From contig JAQGEQ010000177.1 of assembly GCA_034620365.1 (NCBI GenBank), positions 124,001 through 188,000 of the forward strand: 64,000 nucleotides of DNA, written 5' to 3'. This document shows positions 26,301 through 36,479 of this stretch, one piece after another. Origin of the DNA: Pegea sp. RAD2-039. Lineage: Eukaryota; Chordata; Thaliacea; Salpida; Salpidae. The stretch's first letter is position 1. Every line of letters starts with the position of its first letter. A program made the translations under genes and the position numbers. The notes beneath the pieces are model-generated. The model did not search any database. It saw only the letters and a list, made by a program, of their open reading frames with translations, and was not told the origin of the DNA.

Positions 26301-29300
26301 TCATAATGTAAGCTGATAATTTGATTTCATGTAAAATTATAATTATTTATTTTACTTATCTATTTCAATAAATGCGAAAGAGGGTGACTGAAGAGAGCAC
26401 CTCTTGCTAACACACATTCTCACAAATAATATCTATTAAGTTAGAAATATAGAAAGTAAAAGATGTAACTCATGGTATTTCGATAGCACTCAAAGCATAT
26501 AATAGTGAACAATTATATAGAATTATAGTAATATTAAAAAAAGAGAAAAAATCACAGATTAGAAATGGCAATGTTGACAATATTATAACGGTTCAACTTC
26601 TTTTTGAACAACGCGAGTGATTCTGACATGACAATGTGTGATGGCAGCTGGTTCCATGTACTAATTGTACGGTATGAGAAAAAATTGGCTCTGACCAATG
26701 TACTAGGTGATATAGGCTTATTAAGATGCAATGTGTGTCGTCTGAGCTAATATAACTTGAGGAAAGGACTAATAGAAACAAAATCATCAAACTGAATGTC
26801 AATTAAATTGTGGTTAATTTTAAAAATAAGAATTAAGTCGTATTTAATCCGTCGAATTTCCAAAGTATATAAATTGAAGAGACTGAGACGATGTTTATAA
26901 CTATCATATTTAATATTAAGTTTTCTACATACTAATCTTGTAAATGTGGCCTGAACAGATTCGATTTTTTTGATATCACTAACTTGATATGGCATCCATG
27001 CACTGACATTGTATTCAAGAATTGGACGTATGTACAATTTGAAAATATTGAAAAGATATGTGCAATTATAAATCTTATGTTTGGTAACTAATGTATTTTG
27101 TAGAAAATGTTGTCTAGACTGAATAGAGTTTGTATCGAGACATGAACAAAAACGTAAAATGTTTTGACTAATGATATATCGGAGAAATTAATGATTGTTT
27201 TCGGACTTTTACGAAATCTCAGCAAACTTTAAATTGAATGCAGTTTTTGAGTGAAACGTCTCAAAATGAACTGACAAAGAGTTACTTTATTTTTCCGGAG
27301 TTTCTGGAGCATCAAATTTCAGGATCATCAGAAAACTTCCGTTTTGGTATTGTGAACGTCGTCGAAACAACGGAAGTGAGTTGGCATTTTGTCGAAATAA
27401 TCACACTTACCATATACAGCTGATAACAAGCCAAATTTCTCAAACTTCTTCAATTCATTGTCTCGTCACGTTTCAATAAGCACGCGAGCAAAAGGTTCGT
27501 GGTGAAGGATAATAACAACAGACGTGGGTCTATATCAGTACTAGATGTAATTTTATCTTTAAAATAACTTTCTTTTTTGTTTGTTTGTTTATTTAGAAAG
27601 TTTGAATACGAGATAGTTTGTAATTGTTCAGTTTCAATTTATGGTATTGACTTTTAGAAGAAATTCAGCAGAAAATTTGATCAAATCAAACATCAATTTT
27701 TCAACGTGATTATACCAACAGCTGTTTTCTTTATCAGATAAAAAAACGTCAAACAATTTGATGAGATAATTGCTTTAAGCGTGCTAAGAAATTGTGAAGA
27801 CTAAATCATCTCAAAAGTCCTAATGTATCCCAAAACCCCTCAGATTTCTTGTTGACTCTTTAGTAAACTGACTGGCGAGTTGCTTACTTACCCTGTCAAT
27901 AAATTATTCAGTATGACATTCAAAAAAGTGACGTCATCAATAACAGAGCTGCAGACTTCTTTTAAGAAAAATATTGAAAGATGCAAGCATGGTAGAGAGT
28001 ATCTTAAGTAAATTAATCGATTTTTAGTGGCGTGTATTAATAGAAGAAAACTAAAAATTGATTGATTCAATAGAGAGGTATTTCAAATTTCGAGTTGTGC
28101 TTTTTTAGCTCTCTGAGTTGGGAAGAAAGTTTATCAAAGGGAAACAATAAAATGATTTGAGGTATTAGATGCTAGTGGTCGTTTACATATATATAACCTA
28201 TTGATTTTTGTTAAAGAAACGGAATTGAAAGGTTTTTTTTGAACTTTTTACATTTTGAATTGAAACTTCTATTTAGATGAAATGTAGGATCACAAAAGAA
28301 AGTTTATCAAAAAGAAAATAAAGTTTTACATAATTGAAAATGATGGAAGGCAATTGATGGAGTTTAATAAAAGAAAAACTATTTGTTATTCAAATACTAT
28401 TGAAAGAAAACTTTCAATCAAATTGAAAAAATACTTCGATTAAATAGTGATTAAATGAAAAGGTTTCAAATAATCTAAGGTATTACAAGTTAGATTTTTT
28501 GCTATTGAATCTACTGAAGGTATGTCAGATTTGTAAATGTTACAAATTTACATCAGAAAATGTTAAAATATTGATGTGGTTGATAAATAATAAATGTTAT
28601 TTAAAATATAAATATATTTTAAAATGGTTAAATTTTCAAACTGATCTCATCTGGCTTTTAAAAGTAAAAAATTTAATTAAACAATTCCCAAGGTTTTTAA
28701 CTAACATCAGACAAAGATTTATAGAACTTATCAGAAAATATTTTGACAAAGACCAATAAGTTTGATGCAATATTTAAGCTTATAATTCTAATATATATCC
28801 TGAATAAGCAATCAGGTGCAAACAACTTACTGAACTTTTTTCAAAATAACTTCAAGTACAATTGAAATTTAGATAAGATTTGGAATATTTAGAATTAAGT
28901 ACAACTAGATAAATCATGGGCAAGTTCCGTTGGCAGTTTTATGTTAATTCATCTGATAAAAATTTGATTGAAAATCGATATATATAAAAGAATCAAAAAG
29001 TTGATGATGAGAAAGTAGAAAAAATAAGATTTTCTCACATACAATTCAGATGTGTTTAAATAATTATTTTTCTTTTGAAAGATAGTAAAGAAAGGTGAAA
29101 ATAAATCTGATATTAAAAAGAAGACAATCTTAGAGAAAAAATTGGCAAGTTTTAATAAAAGGAACTTCTTTCAGGAATCAATTATATTTCAATTACTGAA
29201 GCAAATTTCCATTAACTCAAATACTTTATTAATTTTTTGCAGAACAAAAATTGTTTGTTTAGAGCTATTTAGAAACCAAAAGAAAAAAAGTAATTTATTG

Positions 29301-32300
29301 TTTTTGAATTTGTAAAGTTGTTAAATACCTTCTTGAAAAGCAGCAATTTTTCAACAAATATTCTTTATTAAATTCAAACAATTGTTTAAGATCAAAATAG
29401 CTTTGAAAATGGAAGTTGATTTTAAGTAGTTTTAGACATAACAAGGATTTTTTATGATCGAGAAACAATAATTTGGAGGATTTTTATCTTAATACTTGAT
29501 GTAAAGTGAAGCAGAAGAACTCTTGAAGCTTTTAGTTTTGTTCTTATGTTGACACAAGAAATATTTCTCAACTTTAATTTATATGTTGATAACAAATATG
29601 TTTATTTTTTCAAGTAGACTGGAAATACTAGCAGAACAATGTTAGAAAGATGTTTACATAAAAAGAGCATAACAAGATAGAAATTAAATGATTGTAAGTA
29701 CTAATTGAATTATTTGATGAGTTTATAAGGTTACAAACTAAGTGCTAGTTGTTAGGAGTAACAAGAACTAGTTGATATCAAATAAGATAAAATTGCTCCT
29801 CCATTGATTGAAGTAGGGAATGAAATTGTGTCATTTGATTGACAGAATGTCTTCAGATGCTTTTCTACTTTTGATGCAAGCAATTTACAGTTTTCTAACT
29901 CGATTAATTTTTGCAATCAAGAGAAAGTGTAAAGGAAATAATTTGTTTTTTGTAAAGGTTATTTTTAATAATTGCATTTGCTGACATTTCACAAATTATC
30001 AAATTTCAAGAATTGAAATCAACATTTCAAAAGTCTCAAGTAGTTGTTGCTGAATTGTAGAAAAATATTCAGCGAAAAAAAAAGTAAAATAATTTTTGGG
30101 TAATTTGAAAATTTTCTTTCAACGAAGCATTTTAGGTTTTGTAAATCTTCACTTAATAAACTTTGATCATTTATAAAATGATTGATAAAATTACTATCAA
30201 CAATATCCTTAAAAAGCTTATTTAATTATTAGCTGTTATTTGTATGATAAAAGGTCAGATTTGAATATATATATAGATTTAAAAAGCAAATTTATAAATA
30301 AATAAATCTTAATTTAAATAAATTGAAAGAATAAAACAGTTCTAGAAAGTATTTAAAAGAAATAAGAAAATTGTGTGAAGTTTAGTGCGTTTAGTCTAAA
30401 AGAAGGTTACTACTGGTTATGTGCAAGTTAAAATATCAAATATGAGAGATGTGAGGACATATTTACGATCTAGAAGATAGTTGAAGTGATGACAGATTAA
30501 TTTGATATGAGAAGAAAGCTTTGTTAAAACAATAAGTTTGATTTATGAGAAGTTCAAGTTTTATTTCTTCAACTTTTCAAATGTATCTTATCTAAGCAAG
30601 CGGTTAACTAAACAAAACCACCAACCACTTATAAGTCAACTTATTTTTACAGTTCATTTTTTTCATGACTCACAAAATCTGCTGCTAACTTCATCAATGT
30701 CTTACTACGGAAGCGGAGAAGACCATACCTCAGACAAAACCTACCTACCCATGACAAACACAACCACGACTTTTAATGGAGTCGAAACAAATTCAAATGA
30801 GAGCACCAACCACCAGATGACATCACAGTCAATTGATGTGGTTTTAATAGGACTGGTTTGTGGGTTGATTGGTTTACTGGTTGGTGTGATAATGACTGTA
30901 GTCGTTTGGTTGCTGCTAAGGCGACGTCGAAACACGAGAAGAGATGACAAAATCTCTGCAGTTGAAAAGAACCCCCAAGAACGAACTTTTGAACCGTTGG
31001 ACTTGAATCTGACCAAATCCAGTTACGGAGTCAGTCCACCTACTAGTAATCCTGTGATGAGGAAAATACGGGAGTCTGTGATCTCACCTGATCCTCTAAG
31101 CGGCTCATATTTGAGATTTGAACCTCCTCTACCACCTCAGATGTTTGAAAATGATAAAGAGCTGATGCAAGTGGACAGTAGTCCTGAATTAAAGGTGGTT
31201 GTGGACCAGTCCAGTGGTCCTGAAGTTATAAATAAAGTCCAACTAATATCCGACTTTCATCGAAATAGCATCGAGACCGAAGCCAGTGGCGTGGACAAGG
31301 TGGGTTCCTTAACGACCCAATTGCCCCAGATTTAACTTTCTTTATCACAGATACATTCACTTGCCCAGCGGGACAGTTTCAGCAGTGGTCGAGGGACTGG
31401 TCCAAACTCAGACATTCTGACACAAACAGATGGTTGCTTTATAAACAAACCATCAATCAATCATCAACCAGTTGGAACCAGTAACCAACCAATATCCATC
31501 TCACACCAACACAGTGATACGTCCCAAACCTCCTCTCAATGGTCACTAGAAGGTCTCAGCAAGTCCCCAGAGGTCCTATCTACTTATCTAGATATTCACT
31601 TTCCGGTCAGTGACCATCAGACCAAACCACTTGAAGTAAATCAAGAAGACACAATTAATCTGTGATTGGATCTTATCACGTGACTTTTTGTGTTTTATTT
31701 ACATTTTTTTGTTACCTGACAACTGTGCAAATTTTTACTCGGCCAATATTTAGTAGCTCATCTGTTTGTGTTGTTGTAATAAAATTTTCATCAAAAATTG
31801 GTTTGCTTCAGATGAAATACCAGTTAAAAGTTGATTAATTTGAATGTTTGGAAAAAGAAAAAGTTGAAGCTCGTTCAAGATCACCGGAGCAGGTTGAAAA
31901 TTGAAATTAATTTGTGGAGTTGATAATGAGAAGAAATCATTTGTGAAAAAAAATGTTTTTGATTTTTCTAGATAGTTAAAAGTCGATAAACATTTAGTTC
32001 GCACACAGATTGGTTTTAGAAAGATTAATGTTTTAAAATAACTTTTATACTAGTAAAAAATAGTTTAAAATTGAAAGAAATTGATGATATCTGGTAAATA
32101 CTTAAAAATTTTAAAGCAAACAGAAAGATTCTAATTTATAATTTGCTTTGTTACTCCCTTCAATAACAACTTCTAACAAAATTACTCAACTTCAAACAGT
32201 TTCTTTCTTTTTATGAGAGTTTCTTTCAAGTAGGTTTAAAGTAAAATAAAAACCCCCAAAATTAAAATTTCCCCAAAAAACAACAAGCGTTCATACCATC

Positions 32301-34983
32301 GATTTTGCAAACTCCATTACATTGAAGGCGACGTTACTGATCATTGCGAGTGAAAAAGAAGAGATCTCCGACCTATAACTGCTCCAAAAAAGGTCCTGAT
32401 GAACAAAAAATATGATTTACAAACTGGCATTGCTTGACGTTCACTTTATTTATTTAGAATTTGTAAATTAAGTTAAAAAAAAAAGTTGTGTTGGGTTAGT
32501 GGCAGATGTTAAAACTGTTTCATTAAAATTTTTGTATGAAGAAGATCTTTAGGGACACATTGAGTGGTTGAGATCATATCAATAGAACCAATAGGGACTT
32601 TGTCTACTGGGAACAGCGTTTAGTGATTTTTAAATCATTTTTAAATGGTTACAAACAGTTGAAATCCTTGGGGAGATAGAATCAAAACAAGAAGCCGGAT
32701 TTGAGATTTGTGTAAACTGCTGGAGATATATTTAAAAGTTGTTTCTTTCATGTGAACTTTTTTGTTGAAGGATTTAATAGCCTATAAAGTTTGTAAATTT
32801 GAAAAAAGTTATAAATCAAAGATAAGGGTTTGAGACATTTTTATAAGTTGAGTTGACAGTAAAAAGATTCAATTTATTAATCAAATGAAAAGGTTCCTGA
32901 TGTTAAACTTAATGAAATTTTTTTCCAAAAATCATTTCTTATTTTTCAAAAATTGCTTTTTTGATTAAATCAAAATCATCTCGTTGATTCGCGTAACGCT
33001 AACACGTGACTGAAGCATATGGCGTCATTTGATTCTTAATGAGATTTGTTAACAAATTGTTTAGTTTACATTTCGTGAAACTTATTCAAATAGCAAGAAA
33101 TTGGAAATAAGCTTTTACAGATCAATTTCTACTTTGAATAAATCTCTCTTGAATAAAACGATTTTTTATGACGTCATTAGTGTAAGCGGATAGCGGGCCT
33201 GAAGCACTTTAGCGCCACCAAGCGGAACTTGGAGAATCAGTTTCTAAACAGAAAGAGTTTTTTGTGAAAATTGAATATTTGATAAAAACCTCACAGATTT
33301 ACAATCTCAAAAATATATCAAATTGATTCCAATAGGATAGATACGAGTAGGAGTTTCAATCTTGATTTGCTGAAACTTCCTGATAAATATTATCAAACTA
33401 AAGTTTGTGCGAGATATAAATGTTTGGTGGATTAAGGTGTTGAGGACTCGTCTGTTTTCAAAGGTTCTTACAGATAAAATGAAGTGAATTCGAAACTAAC
33501 CAATAAAATAGCGAGTTCCAACACTCGACCAGCTGTGTCAACAACTATTAGCACGTTTCCGTCATTATGAAGAGTTTGTTTGACTTTATCTGGATGTAAG
33601 GAAGTCAACGACGTCATCAACATTATGCAAATGAGATGAAAGACTCACCAAAGAGCAGTTCATCTCGAAATTTTCTTCTATGGTGTGAATAAGAAGCGTT
33701 GTAAGCATCCGTGATGAGAAGCTGAGGAGGTCTTCCGAGAAGAGCTTCCTCTGTAATGAAGATCAGCTTGAACAACTATTTGTGTGTTTTAGGTAGTATG
33801 TTGAGCGACAAGTCAAATATTTGGTAAACTGATCTAAATATATTATTATTCAGAGTGAAAGCAGGGTGCAAGCCAGGGTTTGTTGGCATTAAAACTAGTC
33901 TGCTAGTTCAAAACCACTTCAGTTGTAAGCCCACTAAATTGGCTGTTTGTTTATTGGTTCTAATTGGAATTTTATGATTTAAGCAAATTCTTTTACCAAT
34001 CAAACAAACAAATAATTGTAAGAAATAAGTAGTAAGTATTTACCATCTACTAATGAACATCCATTAAGATGTCTTTCTCGTTTGTGATTGTAATCAACTG
34101 CATATAAGATCATTCCTTCTTCATTGTGTGTCACAATTTTCCATGCTGCTCCTCCAATAAGTCTTCCAGCATGCATGGGAGTGATTGAAAGACCTACACC
34201 TGTATCTGTAGGTGATAAAATGAGTAAATTGATGTAAAATCAAGATCAAAGAACAAACCTTCCATTGTAACAGTTTGATTGTGTTTTACTTGAATTATTT
34301 TATCAAATAGTTCATCAATATCATCTAAATTAAACTTATTGAACCTTCCCGTGTCTTGCAAAGACTATAAACACCGAAATGATTTTTAAAGTAAAAAAGA
34401 GATGAGAAAAAATATTATCAAAATAAAGAAATTTTTCAAATTGCTTACCATAAATAGGTCATAAAAAAATAATTGTCCCATTCTGTGTACTGGTCCTGTG
34501 GCATATATTGGACAGTTTCCATTGATCTGCTTCACTAGATAAGGTAAAGCTCCCATATGTTGCAAGTCCGGAAAGGTTAGGATGATAGCATTTACTTGTC
34601 CTATATGTCTAAAAATAATTCATCATTTTGTTGTTAAATCTCAAAATCTTAAAACTGACTCAAAAAATTAAATATTTATTGTAATAACAACTTAAATTAA
34701 AAATGATTACTTTTCAATATTTTTCATTATGTCCATATCAAAACTTTCATTCCATCCACAGTCGAGAAGAATTTTAAAGTCATCAACCTAAAATAAATAA
34801 CAAAAATTGAGATTTCAGTTAAGAACTTGTCATTTTTTATAAATATATAAACTTAATAAGAAACTAACAACAAATTTTTTAGATACATCCATTTAATTTT
34901 TTTGAAATCACCTGTAACATGCTACAACATGGTCCGTCATCACAAGCACCAGCTAAAGGTGTAAATTTTATTATTGATGTCAT
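23314..34983 (-). CDS. CPSF2: Cleavage and polyadenylation specificity factor subunit 2 (CPSF100), complete, 20 exons
   Basis: Non-catalytic partner of CPSF73 in the nuclear mRNA 3'-end processing complex. Exons: 34912-34983, 34711-34787, 34449-34608, 34259-34364, 34044-34205, 33649-33750, 33501-33589, 32297-32395, 25367-25489, 25114-25281, 24977-25062, 24843-24924, 24687-24793, 24490-24578, 24132-24439, 23952-24080, 23802-23901, 23677-23750, 23457-23591, 23314-23406. Phases close to give 786 residues (human 782). The protein starts [13 protein letters not shown]. The metallo-beta-lactamase fold lacks the zinc HxHxDH, which reads TFPDLQHMG (61-69), as expected for CPSF100. Next come [25 protein letters not shown] (203-212), [12 protein letters not shown] in the beta-CASP region, an acidic linker, [25 protein letters not shown] (530-541) and the C-terminal [22 protein letters not shown]. 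The intron between exons 8 and 9 is 6.8 kb and holds a LINE and an opposite-strand gene; most others are about 50 nt. Exon 19 uses a GTTAGT donor ahead of an in-frame stop. Confidence 0.96.
23913..23920. promoter_or_regulatory. CRE-type palindrome TGACGTCA in a 50-nt CPSF2 intron
   Basis: A perfect palindrome inside the intron 23902-23951. A related TTACGTCAC follows at 23932 in the same tiny intron. Function inferred from motif only. Confidence 0.35.
26345..27058 (-). mobile_element. 5'-truncated LINE copy B inside CPSF2 intron 8
   Basis: Same family as copies A and C. Minus-strand text starts near [16 protein letters not shown], continues [30 protein letters not shown], then reaches SISPFLKLY followed by a TAG stop where copy C has CAG. 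After the stop the frame continues ([22 protein letters not shown]) to the 3' end with the shared CACCTCTTGCTAACACACA block and an AATAAATAATT-like terminus. It inserted in the same direction as CPSF2 transcription. It is dead: heavily 5'-truncated, with a nonsense codon. Confidence 0.85.
27244..27375 (+). other. Possible plus-strand coding exon in CPSF2 intron 8
   Basis: A 132-nt open segment is bounded by TGCAG at its left and GTGAGT at its right, in phase 0 at both ends (44 codons). It reads [20 protein letters not shown] and onward to [13 protein letters not shown]. Composition is clearly GC-richer than the surroundings. It lies 3.3 kb upstream of the opposite-strand membrane-protein exons and could be part of that gene's ectodomain, but no family is recognised and no other linking exon was found. 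A chance open frame is possible. Confidence 0.3.
27929..27936. promoter_or_regulatory. CRE-type palindrome TGACGTCA in CPSF2 intron 8
   Basis: A perfect palindrome within the long intron, between the possible exon at 27.2 kb and the membrane-protein gene. Function inferred from motif only. Confidence 0.35.
28080..30520. other. AT-rich part of CPSF2 intron 8
   Basis: No convincing exon on either strand. The open frame at 28499-28759 is AT-driven (Lys/Leu/Ile/Asn-rich) and has no splice context. This interval should hold the promoter of the plus-strand gene that begins near 30.65 kb, if that gene starts there. Confidence 0.4.
30697..31665 (+). CDS. Single-pass membrane protein of unknown family, nested antisense in CPSF2
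   Basis: Two exons, 30697-31299 and 31351-31665, join in phase 0 across a 51-nt GTGGGT...CACAG intron to give 305 residues from the ATG of [10 protein letters not shown]. Residues 1-45 are short, Ser/Thr/Asn-rich and contain N-glycosylation sequons (NTT, NES). Residues about 46-74 form one strong membrane helix ([20 protein letters not shown] then VVVWLLL), followed by a stop-transfer RRRRNTRR. The cytoplasmic tail of about 230 residues is Ser/Pro-rich, with EPPLPPQMF (possible SH3 or EVH1 ligand) and [11 protein letters not shown]. The gene lies wholly inside CPSF2 intron 8 on the other strand. The open frame continues 5' of this ATG to a TTTTTACAG acceptor (exon would start at 30653), so this may be the 3' end of a larger receptor whose ectodomain exons were not found. 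No known family recognised. An AATAAA follows the stop. Confidence 0.65.
31676..31683. promoter_or_regulatory. E-box palindrome TCACGTGA
   Basis: A CACGTG-core palindrome just after the stop codon of the nested gene, also within CPSF2 intron 8. Function inferred from motif only. Confidence 0.3.
31778..31783 (+). terminator. Polyadenylation signal of the nested plus-strand gene
   Basis: AATAAA 113 nt downstream of the TGA stop at 31663-31665. Its position supports the 3' end assigned to that gene. Confidence 0.6.
33169..33176. promoter_or_regulatory. CRE-type palindrome TGACGTCA in CPSF2 intron 7
   Basis: A perfect palindrome in the intron 32396-33500. A CACGTGA E-box sits at 33003 in the same intron, and GCGGATAGCGGGCC GC-rich text directly follows. 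Function inferred from motif only. Confidence 0.35.
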
Positions 34984-35031
34984 AATAGTTTAGAAAAACT
35001 TATTTTCTATAAAACAATTTTTATAGAAACA

Positions 35032-35052
35032 ACTAAAAGAAAAATCTTTAAT
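35032..35052 (-). other. Strong splice acceptor in the CPSF2 5' leader
   Basis: On the minus strand a pyrimidine tract GATTTTTCTTTTAG ends 49 nt upstream of the CPSF2 ATG, inside the 138-nt gap after the upstream small gene. It could accept a 5' UTR intron or a trans-spliced leader. See the findings. Confidence 0.4.
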
Positions 35053-35121
35053 TAATTCTTTAAAGTTTATCAAAAAAAGATCAGATAAGTCTATTAAAAT
35101 TTTATGATAAAAATAAGATAT

Positions 35122-35484
35122 TTAGCAAAGAAACATTAAGTCTAATATATTTTCATGAGTAACATGAAAGTTTTTCAATTCTTTCAACTCTTCAAGCTTT
35201 TTTAGTAATTTTTCTTGCAATTGAAGTAATTCCTTTTTACTTTCAGCTTCAAACCTCTGAGGACTAACTTCTTTCATTTTCATCAACTTTGGAATTATAC
35301 TTTTATCAGCTTTAATAATGACATCATTTACAGCAGATTTCTTTTCTAAATCATCTTTCATTTTCACCTGAAGATATTTCAGACTTTCTTTTTGAAATAT
35401 TTTTAAAAGATGTTTTACAGAAGCTCTTTTTTGAATTAAAAGTTCTTCTTTTTCACTCTCAGTCATTTGATCTACTACCTTCAT
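35122..35484 (-). CDS. Small coiled-coil protein, 120 residues, function unknown
   Basis: A single uninterrupted open frame from ATG 35484 to TAA 35122, begun by MKVVDQMTESEKEELL. It is highly charged (Lys/Glu) with heptad-like leucines, for example KELLQLQEKLLKKLEELKEL near residues 84-103, so most of it should form a coiled coil. No signal peptide or membrane segment is seen. It stands out from the AT-rich flanks by amino-acid bias and length. It sits directly upstream of CPSF2 on the same strand, with its stop 138 nt before the CPSF2 ATG, and no AATAAA is seen in the gap. It is therefore either a short independent gene or the first member of a two-gene transcript. The family is not recognised; it could be a small subunit of a larger complex. 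Confidence 0.65.
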   Translation of the reverse strand: MKVVDQMTESEKEELLIQKRASVKHLLKIFQKESLKYLQVKMKDDLEKKSAVNDVIIKADKSIIPKLMKMKEVSPQRFEAESKKELLQLQEKLLKKLEELKELKNFHVTHENILDLMFLC

Positions 35485-36219
35485 TTTTATACAAACAAAT
35501 GAATTCTAAATGAAAAAACATAATTTATAAAATATTGTTACAAATTCTTGTTTAATTATACAAATTTAAATGATAGTTTTTAATACATTTTTTATGTTGA
35601 AAAATTATACTAAAATATTGTAACAGCTTTTACAAAGTTTATAATTAACAAGCTAACAGAAATAAAAACTCTCATAAACAAAATTTTTAAAAATAATAAA
35701 ATTATAACAGTAATAGTAATATCCAAAAGTCTTTTAAGTACTTAAATAAAAGAAAATTAGATATAAGACAGATTTTTTGATTATCTAAATAAATATTTTT
35801 TATTAAAGTATAGGCTTAATTGCTCAAAATGATATTCATAAAAATGAAGAATTCTATTTAAAAGCTATTAAAAGTATTAAAATGCAAAAATAAACTTTAA
35901 ATTTAAAGAAATTTTAGAATAATAAATTTTTAATTATTTGTGTACTAATTTAGTTAATAAATATCAATGTAATCTCCTATAATTACATTGAAAAAAAAAT
36001 TGCAGCATTAAACTGTTTGAATTTGATGTAAGAATTAACTAGATACTAAAATATTTTATAAAAATCCCTAAAAAGAAAGTAATATAGTCTGTAAACCCTA
36101 AAGCTATTGCAAAAAAAATAGCAGTTCACATTATGTTTGTATATACAAACACTACCATCAGAATAAATACTTAGAATAAATTAGAATAAATTTTTAAATT
36201 CATTATTTTCTGTTAACTT

Positions 36220-36459
36220 TCAACCAAAGTCAAGCGTTCTTATCCACGATGTAGTCCTAAGATAAATGTCAATATTTTGGGTTTTATAAGTGAAATAATA
36301 ATAGCTCTCTGACTGAGCTTTGTTAAACTCAAGATTGTGAACAAGATAAACAGCGACTAAAACCGCACACCTATAAGCCATCTGACCATAAATTCCTTCG
36401 GAAGTAATATAAACCCCAGTTTCTGTAATCAGTCGAGACGTGTTATCTTCAGCTTTCAC
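36220..36459 (-). pseudogene. Open frame of unknown origin, no ATG
   Basis: 79 codons are open on the minus strand, starting at a GTG. The frame reads KAEDNTSRLITETGVYITSE and later AYRCAVLVAVYLVHN and YYYFTYKTQNIDIYLRTTSW. Composition is less AT-biased than the flanks, and the peptide has a hydrophobic stretch. There is no start ATG and no convincing splice acceptor upstream. It may be an orphan exon or a gene fragment. No family recognised. Confidence 0.25.
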
Positions 36460-36479
36460 TTATTTATTTATGAATAATT

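Noticed and set aside
26593..26802. 69-codon minus-strand frame in LINE copy B
   Set aside because: An out-of-frame shadow of the LINE tail; copy C shows the true frame.
27911..28014. Possible second plus-strand exon (TTATTCAG ... CTTAAGTAAAT) in CPSF2 intron 8
   Set aside because: In the phase needed to follow the 27244-27375 segment it meets a stop, and the other phase has no partner exon.
28499..28759. 86-codon plus-strand frame
   Set aside because: Lys/Leu/Ile/Asn-rich and AT-driven, without splice sites or recognisable similarity.
30741..31016. 91-codon minus-strand frame
   Set aside because: Antisense of the plus-strand membrane-protein exon. Its reading is interrupted and shows no domain.
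34449..34608. Loss of zinc ligands in the CPSF2 metallo-beta-lactamase domain as a novelty
   Set aside because: CPSF100 proteins normally lack these residues, so this is the family state and not a defect.
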